Below the pieces are notes generated by a model that was not told the DNA's origin, did not search any database, and worked only from the letters and a program-made list of their open reading frames with translations. Shown here piece by piece: positions 23,640 through 32,542 of a DNA stretch of 64,000 bases (its first letter is position 1; every line of letters begins with the position of its first letter). The stretch covers positions 930,001-994,000 of the forward strand of contig SMMW01000551.1 in assembly GCA_004794655.1 (NCBI GenBank), written 5' to 3'. Made by a program: the position numbers and the translations under genes. Source of the DNA: Marisa cornuarietis. Its lineage: Eukaryota > Mollusca > Gastropoda > Architaenioglossa > Ampullariidae.

Positions 23640-24060
23640 AGTTGTGTGCTGAGGTATCTACAATCATGAATATTGTCAACAGACATTCAGTGACTCATGA
23701 TGAAATGTATCAGAGACCCGACATCTCGGAAACATCAGTGGATCAGAAACTGGAGAAGCTGAACGCAAACTCACGCAAACAATCTACGTGTATTCGGTGT
23801 TCCCGAATCTGACCAAGATAGTGACGAAGCATGTGCTTCTGCTGTCATCGTTCTCTTAATGTCGTACAGGACATCATTTGTGCCCACAGGTTGGGTAAGT
23901 GACAGTTCAGGAATACAGCATGCAATTTGCACACAGAGAAACATATAACCGTGATCATAAAACTCGCTCACTGGCTAGATAACAAGGAAGGAGATAAATT
24001 GAGAGCAAAGGGAGTCACCAGTGCAGGAAACCTAACGGACATAACGTGAAACACTAAGAA
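23640..24060 (+). pseudogene. decayed LINE ORF1-like fragment
   Basis: With frame changes the plus strand reads KLEKLNANSRKQ, then RVFGVPESDQDSDEACASAV, then IICAHRLG, then KLRAKGVTSAGNLTDI. This order (an LRVFGVPE-like word, an acidic stretch, AHRLGK, a KLR..L..LT end) is that of ORF1 proteins of several non-LTR retrotransposon clades. Stops and frameshifts are frequent, so it is dead. It lies upstream of, and in the same orientation as, the ORF2 fragments below. The interval 24060-25250 keeps no clear element sequence, though it holds long chance frames. Confidence 0.65.
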
Positions 24061-25249
24061 CGTACAGAGACAGAGGTATACATGCTTAATACAGGGGAAA
24101 TAAACTCGTCACTGGGGGGACCTTTAGCATCGCAGAGTAAAAGGGGAGAAAAGGATTCACAGTGCACGGAAAAAACCGCTACAACATCAGCGACCAGAGA
24201 CTATAGTGTTTAGCACTATGTCCTCTGCAGTACACATCTCAATGAAACTGCGAGCTACCGACCCTCGATACCTCGGTGGCACAAGAAGCAGCCTGGCACA
24301 GTCCTCACCGTCCTCACGGATTTTACCGTCCTCACCGACACGCCTGATGATGGCTGACGCTGAGGGAGGACTGAAGAGAGAGATATGTTGTTGACATCAG
24401 AGAAGATCACAGCGACAACGACACAATCATCGACACAGCGGATTGCAGTCCTTCTTCATCCACACAGATCGAGGCACCGTAGGACCAAGCTCCTCAACCA
24501 CCTCTACCGCAGTAGACGGTTCTACCATAGGTGGCATGAACATTTTCTCATCTACCACTATCTCACTTTCCTCGACATCTACCTTTCGCACCCTTACTTT
24601 TGGAACCTCTCGCATCCCCATTCTAATTTCTCCTTTGTCGGTAACTCAGCGGCTCCCCTAGCAAATGTACTTTTGCGCTGGCTATGGTTTGGTTTATCGC
24701 ACAAGAAAAAGGCAGTTAGTGACAGCGCTTGCCATGGTGTACAGTGTCTTTCTAGGGACGCAGAGACAACCACGTCGACAATGACCAGAAAAAAACAAGC
24801 TCCACTCGTTGCGAGACTAAAGGTCGAGACCAGGCTCACCTGTCGAGTAAGGGCAGAGAATCACTGCCGTGCAGTCGTGACAGCGGGGAGACTATCCGTC
24901 ACAAGTGCAAGCATGAGGGATGGTCGGCGTGATCACAGGGAGTTCAAACGTGCGATTAACGTGTGATTGTAAACAGTACAGGGTCAATCCAGCTGTATAG
25001 TGGATAGGGAAACTAGTGGCGTGGAATGAGGGAGAGGCAGTTGTTAGTAATACATGTACTCGCACAGTGACGACGAGAAACGGTCGTTGACGGGTGAGGC
25101 CAAGTCCACGATACCAGTAATGCTGTAGGTCAGCAGTCAAGAAGGACCTCACAGACATGGTCAAAGCTGTAGAAGTAAGCTATGATCTCTTGTTGGTTTT
25201 CAAGCTATGTAACTCATTGGTGGGATGATATTATCATACTTGAGTAAAG

Positions 25250-25700
25250 GCCACCAGTAGGATCTGCCTATCATCAAAGAAGTGGAAAGCAATAGTCGCA
25301 TCCAAGAGACTGAGCGATGTATGACAGATTTGATCCTGATTTGTGTGGGGATATGAATGCTAGAACTTCCAATCTCCAAATAAGTAGTGATGTGAGAATA
25401 ATGGGTTGTAAAAGTGCAACGTTTAACACTAGGGCTGTGTGGATGACGTGTGTCAAGGGAGGGTTTCTAAAGAAATGCAGCTTAGTGGCTTTTTCTGGCA
25501 AAATGTGGTTAAATTTTTTTTTCACCTTAGTATTTTAAATGGTTCGTCTAAAAAAATAACAGTCTACCTCTTTTACCTTCATAACAGATCAAACAAACAC
25601 CATAGCAGACTACCGTGTTGCCTAATAGGATTACAGAACTTCTATTGTCTATGGGGACTTCTCCCACATTGTGATAGAATTTAAATTTTAAATGCAAAAA
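25250..25700 (+). pseudogene. decayed LINE ORF2 endonuclease-domain fragment
   Basis: After a frame change the strand reads CGDMNARTSNLQ, the GDFNAR motif of the apurinic-like endonuclease of non-LTR retrotransposons. LSILNGSS follows at the distance expected for the ILNG motif, and a HIVIEFKF-like end matches the SDHxPI position. At least three frameshifts and several stops are present. Confidence 0.7.
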
Positions 25701-25899
25701 AACCCACAAATAATTACTAAGGAAACAGAAGTAATTAAAAAGAAGTTTGTATGGCATGAGGAAAATGTTGCTAAGTTTCAAAGTAATATTATATTCAAAT
25801 CACTCAGAAAATGCCTCCCAGAGGCACGTAGTGCAGTTCCAACTAATATCGAGTTCTTGTAGAGTTCATAGAAGCGTTAAAGAGAGCTGCAGATTGGAT

Positions 25900-26221
25900 A
25901 ACTAAGAATATTAGTATCGCACCACAAAAAGGAAAAGCACACCTTGTTGAATGGTTTGATGAAGTGTATAAACTAAAGAAAAGGCTGGCAAGAAAGACTT
26001 TGAGATTGTATAGAAAGAAGAAAAGAGAGGAAAGGATAGTATATTGTAAAGAAACAAAAGCCTTCAAGCAATCACTAAAAATGAAGGAGCTGACCTTTAT
26101 TGAACAAAAACTCAAATCTCTAGAGAATGCTGCCAGCAGTCCCAAGGTCTTTGCGGAAGAAGCAATAAAGAAATTCAGGAGGAGGCAATTTATTACGGTT
26201 GAAGTACAGAAGAAAGAGTAG
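25900..26221 (+). pseudogene. decayed LINE ORF2 linker between endonuclease and reverse transcriptase
   Basis: The frame reads WFDEVYKLKKRLARKTLR, later KETKAFKQSLKMKELTFIEQ and SPKVFAEEAIKKF. It reproduces the WFDxECxxLRxxxRKxLR..YK...KK..y...L...P..FW..I pattern that links endonuclease and reverse transcriptase in LINEs. The frame is open for 85 codons (from 25964), then stops. The reverse transcriptase domain that should follow is missing. Confidence 0.72.
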
Positions 26222-26259
26222 GGGGCTATTTTCTGTGGGTTTTGGTTTTGTCTGACTGT

Positions 26260-26760
26260 TTCACCAAGCTGTCAGTGAGAAATTATTTATGAATGAATTT
26301 AAAGATAAATTAAGGGATGTCTTTTGTCAAGAATGGTACACTGACTTCAAACTAGCTTGCTGTTTGAGATTATAGTAGTTTCAAAAGCTGTGCATAATGA
26401 GAAAAGTATATTGATATTTTAAGGAGGAATACTATAAAGTTTAGAATAAGAAAGAGTAATACACACTTCAGAGTGAGAGTATCAGAAATAAACGATCACA
26501 GAAATTGATTCTCACAATCTCCAGTAGCTCACCATTGCCTACGTACCATAGAGTACAGGTTTTATGTACGGGTCCTGTGTAAGAAAATTTGAGAGAAAAA
26601 TACTGCAAATTATTGAAGAAGGACTTAATGTTCTCGATCATACTACAGTACCATTGAGGCAATAATTAGGCAGTTGGGACTCGTAATATTCTTGAAGTTG
26701 GATAAACGTTGCTGGATAATGAGTTGTAGATTTGTGCGGCCACTAGCCCAGAAAAAGGTA
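26260..26760 (+). pseudogene. decayed LINE ORF2 C-terminal fragment after a large deletion
   Basis: Across several frames one can read MNEFKDKLRDVFCQEWYTDF, KEEYYKV, then IKFRIRKSNTHFRVRV and a Tyr/Cys-rich stretch. This is the order seen in the C-terminal part of many invertebrate LINE ORF2 proteins (KL.D.F.QEW, FK..Y..E.Y, LTKFRIS.H...IE.GR). Only about 40 bp separate it from the linker fragment, so the reverse transcriptase region was lost by deletion. Confidence 0.6.
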
Positions 26761-26763
26761 GGG

Positions 26764-26764
26764 C

Positions 26765-26813
<49 letters not shown>

Positions 26814-26871
26814 GGTGAATGTGTGTGCGTGTGAAGGTGAGTGTGTGTGTGTATATAGAGGGCAAAGTGGG
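26764..26871. repeat. (TG)n tract
   Basis: TG repeats with interruptions (GAAGGTGA) lie directly after the LINE remnant. It explains the Val-Cys and His-Thr ORFs seen here on the two strands. Confidence 0.9.
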
Positions 26872-28073
26872 TGGGTCATGGTGGGTACAGGGGTTATGGT
26901 AGGCGGTATGGTGGGGGTGTGGATCTGGGTTTGTAACCATCTGGCCTTCTTTATTTATGTCTTTGTACGAAAATTGATGAATATGTTTATGCATAGGTTT
27001 TTGACATGGTCACAGTCCCAAGTACATAGATATTTTAAAGGACAACACGAGTGCATCATTTTTTTCTTTATGATCGGGTTAAGTTCATTTCAAAATAATA
27101 ATTCCCATAACATTTAAGTATATAATTGCACTTAATTTTCAAGATAAAAGTCTTCAAACATCAGCATTCTCATCTGCCACTAGGAAAGCAAAAGAAAATT
27201 AATTTCCTACACTGGAGACTTCTGTCACTTGCGTGTAAGTAGCATGTGTAAAAGCCAGTCCAGCAAATTTGTGCATGTCTTCTAGTCAGATGAAGAACCA
27301 TGTCTCAGACTGTCGTGTTCAAGAAGCGATTTTTTTTACTCAAAAAAACGGAAGGGCTGATTTTGAAATACAACTTTATAGATTTCAACTTTATTTAGAT
27401 GCTTCACTGAAGTTTAAAAACTATATAAAAGCTCCACGAGTTCACTCGACAGACTGGTAAATCTTCTCCCGATCACAATTTAATGGGCAACAATCACGGT
27501 CATTACAGTCTACGTTGTATTCTTGATTGTCTTTTAATAAGTAGACGAATGTGATGTAATTTTTCCATGTGTATTATTGTTAATAAAATATATCTACATT
27601 TCAAATGTGCATTTGTTTAAGATAAACTATAATTTTTTAGTTAAATGGTTAATTTCTATCATTGCAACTTTATTTAAAGTTACAAGTGACTGTTGATAAT
27701 GACTTTTTCAACCATTAAAAATATAATAATATCATAAATTTTATACACATTTATCGATATAAAAATTTATTTCTTCTTCATTTAGCTGTATGTACACTTT
27801 ACTATCTACTTACTCGCACGTGTTCCCGTTTAAGTTCCTCATACGTTTGTCACCCTTAATTCTTTTTTAGCTGCTATAAGCAGACACATCAATGGTACCA
27901 TCACACTGCCAGTTGTTTTTAGCATTGTGCTGGTTAAGGATACGACTGATGATGTGTTTGTGACTGTGTTACTATGTTACTTGTCGACTAGAACGATCTA
28001 GAAAGTCGACTCTCGTGTTGCTTTAAGAAGTTACGCGATTTCTTACTTCTATTGATAATGTTGCCAAGCCACA

Positions 28074-28074
<1 letters not shown>

Positions 28075-28132
<58 letters not shown>

Positions 28133-28175
28133 GGTGTGTGGGTGTGTGTTTGGGTGTGTGGGTGTGTGGGTGTGT
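28075..28175. repeat. (TG)n tract with GGGTGTGTG units
   Basis: A pure TG run of about 55 bp is followed by TTGGGTGTGTGGGTG repeats. Confidence 0.92.
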
Positions 28176-28763
28176 AGCCATACTTAGTAGGTTATTGCAC
28201 CTTTACTGCAGTCAGTGGGCTTGAAGCAATAAAAAGATATGTCATGCATCGCTAATTCAAAGACATATGGAGTTGCTTAGACACTAAATCTAGCAACGGC
28301 TATATTAGGGCTGGATGGATGTACAACATACACAACTGTCTAAATAAGCTTGACAAAGTACACTGAAATGGGTGGGCTGGACTGTACGCGGACTACAGCG
28401 CCTTGTGTTACATTTATCGACAGAGCCATACACAATCCTATCTCTGCAAGATGGCTAATCTTGACGCATCTCAGCCTTAAAAGGCTTTTAGATCATTACT
28501 ATTCCATCAGGGGGAGAGGACCAAATCCTGATATCTTCTAACCTTTCAGGATGACCAAAGCTAACAGAAGCACGAAAGGTGTAGCTTAAGGACGCTCGCC
28601 ATGACCTAAAAGAAAGAATGAAAGGATTACAGAAAGAAACAGAGAGAGAGAGAGAGAAAGCGTGTCAACCACACGCACCCAGGCGAGATGACTGCGATAT
28701 TCTGAACGAAAGGGACCTCGAAGCCCATAGCTGTTACATCACAAAGCTGAAAAGGCTAACTGA

Positions 28764-28988
28764 TACCCAGAGAAGATCAGGTCCAGCATCTTAGAAGACA
28801 GTAGAGAGGTCGTGACATCTATCACGGACATGGTGAACGATGCCAGCAACTCCTCCCACTACACCACAGCCACCCCACTGTCCCACGGACGCAAGAACGC
28901 CACCGACGGGGTGACGTGTACCCCTGTCACCGCCCTCCCGCCCACACTCACTGAGAGAAATAAAAAAAAAAAAAGTCTAAGTGTCTGA
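28764..28988 (+). pseudogene. unidentified coding-like frame, plus strand, next to poly(A)
   Basis: A frame of 74 codons without early ATG reads YPEKIRSSILEDSREVVTSI and continues ITDMVNDASNSSHYTTATPL. Its third codon positions are very GC-rich, like the dac exons and unlike the intron around it. It passes through AATAAA plus an A run (28958-28974) before TGA. Upstream, 28600-28760 holds charged, coiled-coil-like frames (KERMKGLQKETERERE) that need frameshifts to join. It may be a processed pseudogene, a dead mobile element, or part of an unknown nested gene. I recognise no family. Confidence 0.35.
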
Positions 28989-29005
28989 GTGCAATGTCTG
29001 ACCTA

Positions 29006-29232
29006 TCAAACATCAAGAGAGCGAGACGGCGATTTGAAGCTGTCTGTGGTGTACGTGGTTCTGTCTCCTGCGGGCTGTGACATTGGCTTGTCTGAGTCCT
29101 CGCTCTCTGCCTTTGAAGGCGATGCGAGCAATTTCAGGGGGTTTAGCAAAAAGCGCTTAGTCCTTTGACCAGGGCCTGTAGGTGACAGAACAACTTGTTT
29201 CTTTGACCCCGGCACGCCAGTTTGGTCACTGG
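29006..29232 (-). CDS. possible alternative terminal exon of dac (unconfirmed)
   Basis: On the minus strand, a frame entered at GATTGCGGCAG|CC reads SDQTGVPGSKKQVV, then PTGPGQRTKRFLL, then SPSKAESEDSDKPMSQ, and stops at 29006. The entry phase (two bases) is the one required after dac exon D, so splicing D to this segment would give a shortened protein without Dachbox-C. The composition (Ser, Lys, Pro, acidic) suits a disordered tail. Against it: the acceptor lacks a proper pyrimidine tract, no AATAAA is near, and phase agreement alone has a one-in-three chance. It may just be a chance frame. Confidence 0.25.
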
Positions 29233-30231
29233 CTGCCGCAATCAGGTCACGACTGAGTCAGGCGTTCAGCCTTGTCTTCCTTCCCGTTTCCTCTGTCATC
29301 GTTTCTCCCACAAAAGTCTTCTCTCTCTCTCGGGACCTGTGTGTGTGTGTGTGTGTTTTTCTCCGTCTTAGCCTAAAACGTGGGTGGTGTTAAGTTTTAA
29401 AACTTTGATACATCGCGCAATTAGAAGATCCTTTATACTGTGTCATTTTTACGAGTAAGGACAATCTTACAGATGCTTTTATTTTCTCTGGAATATCTCG
29501 TTCTTCTTTTTTCTTTGCTCTGGCTTGATACTGCACCCCCTCCCCACTCGTGTGGAAATTCGAGCGCTTCCACTTCCAGACTCTTTAGTTCAGCATAATC
29601 ACTATTAATTCTTTATCTCCAGAGTCGGGAATGACTCGGGTTCCCATCATGGCGAGACGCACAACATGGCGATCGTCGTTCCGCCGTCACTGTACGACAG
29701 ACTGCTTTCCGGCAGCAGCTTTCTCCTCCATAACCCTCCGGATGAGGGCCGGCAAGTAGCCTGTCCGACTCACCCTGGACGCCGTCTCCTCACTTCCGGT
29801 CAGTGAGTCAGTCCAGTCTGACGTCTGCTTGGACAGCCGGTAAAGATGAATTATTCAAATCCTTTCTACCCCGAAAACAAACATCTCCTGCACCCAAGAT
29901 GAAGCACACTGCACAGCGCTCACAGCATTAGAGTTCAGTTACCACTGCTTGAATTTTGAATTCCTAGCTGCAGGTATATGCGCGTGCATACATGATGTCA
30001 AGCTGCAATGGACATCGACAGAACTGATGCATGGCAGAAATAGCTGCTTCATTCATGTTTTTTTTTCGCTCCTTTACTCCATCAAAATCGATTGTCGTCG
30101 GACACACAGCCGTTACACCCGCCCTCCAACACACAGTAAAAACTAAAACAAAAGTTTCTCGAAAAATTCATAAATACATGGAAGAAAAGTGCGAGAACCT
30201 AGGAAAGTTGTTATTCTACATTGACACTTAC

Positions 30232-30363
30232 CGTCATCGCGGTCATCATCAGACAGTTTGTCCTCATCTATTTCATCGTCGTCCTCGTCATCACTGCGCA
30301 GTATGCCTGCTTGCCTGGTCGTCTCCTTCATGTGTCCGTTCACTTGCAGATTGAGCGGCTTGT
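30232..30363 (-). CDS. dac: dachshund (dac/DACH) internal exon D, acidic linker
   Basis: This 132-bp exon is 2 nt, 43 codons and 1 nt. The acceptor is TCTGGCTCATTTCCAG and the donor is GATGACG|GTAAGT, a full consensus. The peptide begins KPLNLQVNGHMKE and then becomes highly acidic (SDDEDDDEIDEDKLSDDD), with SDDE/SDDD sequences that fit casein-kinase-2 type sites. KPLNL-type motifs are known as corepressor-docking (CtBP-like, PxDLS-related) motifs in other proteins; whether this one works that way is inference. The exit base G combines with AA of exon E to give Glu, so D joins E directly. The acceptor lies only about 120 nt from a 1-kb minisatellite on the upstream side. Confidence 0.86.
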
Positions 30364-30484
30364 CTGGAAATGAGCCAGAAAACTGGTCATCACAGTATTC
30401 GGCAGTCAGTGTCTTATCGTTAGAGAGGGAAAGTAATTTTCTTAATAAAGTGCGTGTTTTGAGTACATAGAAGTCGCTAGGGAC

Positions 30485-31490
30485 CAATCTCAGTCACACC
30501 GTTACTCTGGGATTACTCTCAGTCACACCGTTACTCTGGGACTACTCTCAGTCACACCATTACTCTGGGACTACTCTCAGTCACACCGTTACTCTGGGAC
30601 TACTCTCAGTCACACCATTACTCTGGGACTTCTCTCTGGGACTACTCTCAGTCACACCGTTACTCTGGGACTACTCTCAGTCACACCATTACTCTGGGAC
30701 TACTCTCAGTCACACCGTTACTCTGGGACTACTCTCAGTCACACCATTACTCTGGGACTACTCTCAGTCACACCGTTACTCTGGGACTACTCTCAGTCAA
30801 ACTTATTACTCCAGGGATTACTCTTAGTCACACCGTTACTGTGGGACTACTCTCAGTTACAGTGTTACTCCAGAGACTACTTCCAATCACACTCGTTAAT
30901 CCAGAACTACTCTCAGTCACACCGTCACTCTGGGACTACTCTCAGTCACACCGTCACTCTGGGACTACTCTCAGTCACACCGTTACTCTGGGACTACTCT
31001 CAGTCACACCGTTACTCTGGGACTACTCTCAGTCACACCGTTACTCTGGGACTACTCTTAGTCACACTTATTACTCCAGAGATTACGTTTAGTCACATCG
31101 TTACTCTGGGACTTCTCTCAGTCACACCGTTACTCTGGGACTACTCTCAGTCACACCGTTACTCTGGGACTACTCTTAGTCACACTTATTACTCCAGAGA
31201 TTACTCTTAGTCACACCGTTACTGTGGGACTACTCTTACAGTTACAGTGTTACTCCAGGGACTACTCCCAGTCACACTCATTACTCCAAGGACTACTGTC
31301 AGTCACACTCATTACTCTAGGGACTACTGTCACATTTGTTACTCCAGGGACTACTCTCAGTCACACCGTTTCTCTGGAACTATTTTCAGTCACACTTGTT
31401 AATTCAGGAACTACTCTTAGTCACACCGTTTCTCTGGGACTATTTTCAGTCACACTTGTTACTCCAGGAACATGAGGAACTACTCTTAGT
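30485..31490. repeat. 29-bp minisatellite, roughly 34 copies
   Basis: The unit is GGGACTACTCTCAGTCACAC plus CGTTACTCT; consecutive CAGTCACAC words at 30491 and 30520 are exactly 29 bp apart. Copies from 30485 to 30790 and 30900-31060 are nearly identical with a two-state site (CCGTTACTC or CCATTACTC). From 31060 on, variants (ACTTATTACTCCAGAGATTAC) mix in. The Ser/Leu/His ORFs here come from the repeat. It begins about 120 nt upstream (in dac sense) of the exon D acceptor. Confidence 0.95.
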
Positions 31491-31495
31491 CACAC

Positions 31496-31550
31496 ATGAT
31501 GCCGTGATATAACCTTCAGTTGTTTGCTCGGAGTAAAACACAATTCCCAT
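31496..31550 (+). mobile_element. SINE-A 3' fragment
   Basis: GATGCCGTGATATAACCTTCAGTTG, then GCTCGGAGTAAAACACAATT, matches the last third of the copy at 15788-15974 (GCCGTGATATAGCCTTAGTTG, CTCGGCGTAAAACACCAATT). The tRNA-like head is absent. Confidence 0.75.
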
Positions 31551-32296
31551 CCTTCACCCCCTAACTCCGAGATCTCTGTGAAGATGTTGCGAACTGTGGA
31601 ACACTTTTTTCTGCTTTCCTGACACAGGTAGTAAACATTACTGTCTTGCTCTTTGAATAAAATGATATGTTTTTCATGCCATTGCGTTTGATTGGAGGAT
31701 GTGAGGCTACAAAAACAGGTTTCCCATCAACCAAGCCGTCAGAAGCTGAAGTACACATTGAAAGACTGACTGGCGTGTACTGCTCACGTTGATCTGCTAC
31801 CTCACACTATACTTGCCTTGTGGCTGAAGCTTAATTAAAACTAATTAAACTGCATACTATTTCTCATAAATCTTCCGTTTTTTATTTTAGCTTGACATAA
31901 GCCTACTTTGTCATTAACCTCACCTCATAAACATTCTGAATCATACTCTAAAAAAAAAACGTTGTTACCAAAACAAGCATAAAATGCTTCGCTCTCACTG
32001 AGCCTGTTTCGCCACTAATTATAAGCTTTCATTGAGCCTGTCTCACCCCTAATCTTATGCTCTCATTGAGCCTGCCTCGCCACTCAATCTGCCTAAGCAC
32101 AGCAGCAAAGATCTTGAACTGCCATATGTCCAATAATTTCATCAATAACACATTCAAGTGAAAAATGTCTTGTCAACCCCCCAGCTATTGAGGGAAACAC
32201 GTTTCAGACTCTCAGAAGAGACTAATGCTTGAGTTCCTAGAGACTGGTGCTTTGACAGAACCGAGCAAGAACACTAGACAAAACAGATTCTTGTGT

Positions 32297-32305
32297 GAAT
32301 GTGTG

Positions 32306-32337
<32 letters not shown>

Positions 32338-32360
32338 TGCGTGCGTGTGTGTGTGTGTGC
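32297..32360. repeat. (TG)n/(GCGT)n tract downstream of the exon C donor
   Basis: TG, then GCGT, then TG repeats. On the dac sense strand these are CA and ACGC repeats starting about 85 nt after the exon C 5' splice site. Confidence 0.9.
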
Positions 32361-32444
32361 GATTTGAAGACATAAATGAGCCAAGCCTCGTCATCGTGTG
32401 ACACCGGTGGTCACTCGAGGGTCTGGCTTCGCCCTGTTGCTTAC

Positions 32445-32542
32445 TGGGGTCCATGTCTGAGTGCCGTCCTGTCAGGTGCGGATCCATCAACGGGGGCGCC
32501 CCATAAATGGCCCCCAGACTGGCCAGACGCTCCTCTCGCTGC
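32445..32542 (-). CDS. dac: dachshund (dac/DACH) internal exon C, linker
   Basis: This 98-bp exon is 1 nt, 32 codons and 1 nt. The acceptor is TTTTTATGTGCAG and the donor is GACCCCA|GTAAGC, a near-consensus site. The peptide starts QREERLASLGAIYG and ends HSDMDP; I do not recognise a named motif in it. The assignment to dac rests on same-strand position between two good dac exons, splice sites of good quality, and exact phase agreement on both sides (AG+G = Arg at entry; A+AC = Asn at exit). The open frame continues past the donor into intronic CA repeats (His-Thr runs), which is read-through and not coding. A weaker alternative donor (ACCG|GTGTCA) lies 39 nt further on. This exon could be alternatively used, but skipping it would shift the frame. 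Confidence 0.78.

Larger units (their letters stand above)
9892..30231 (-). other. dac: dac intron between exons D and E (about 20.3 kb)
   Basis: The intron is bounded by the exon D donor (GTAAGT) and the exon E acceptor (TTTCAG). It holds TG/GA tracts (10928-10965, 11617-11641, 22806-22850, 26764-26871, 28075-28175), tandem repeats at 13504-13581, 14890-15193 and 19619-20100, SINE-A copies at 15788-15974 and 17172-17365, a Tigger-like element at 20790-21650, one arm of an inverted dispersed repeat at 22300-22575, a decayed LINE at 23640-26760 and a coding-like island at 28560-29240. Regions 11980-13000, 13640-14140 and 29560-29830 are non-repetitive and comparatively GC-rich. Regions 16380-17090, 17800-18650 and 26990-28060 show nothing recognisable. 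Confidence 0.75.
30364..32444 (-). other. dac: dac intron between exons C and D (about 2.1 kb)
   Basis: Almost half of this intron is the 29-bp minisatellite at 30485-31490. It is followed on the plus strand by a truncated SINE-A 3' end near 31496-31550. A weak ~38-bp repeat (phrases such as CATTGAGCCTG) lies at 31990-32095, and CA repeats (TG/GCGT on the plus strand) occupy 32297-32360, about 85 nt past the exon C donor. The stretch 31560-31980 has no recognisable feature. Confidence 0.75.

Noticed and set aside
24385..24966. Longest open frame of the window (193 codons, plus strand)
   Set aside because: It lies in the middle of a decayed LINE, overlaps other long frames on both strands, is Arg/His/Ser-biased without motifs, and has no splice or start context. 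I treat it as chance.
32212..32440. Extension of exon C into a His-Thr repeat
   Set aside because: It follows a near-consensus donor (GTAAGC) and is only translated CA repeat.
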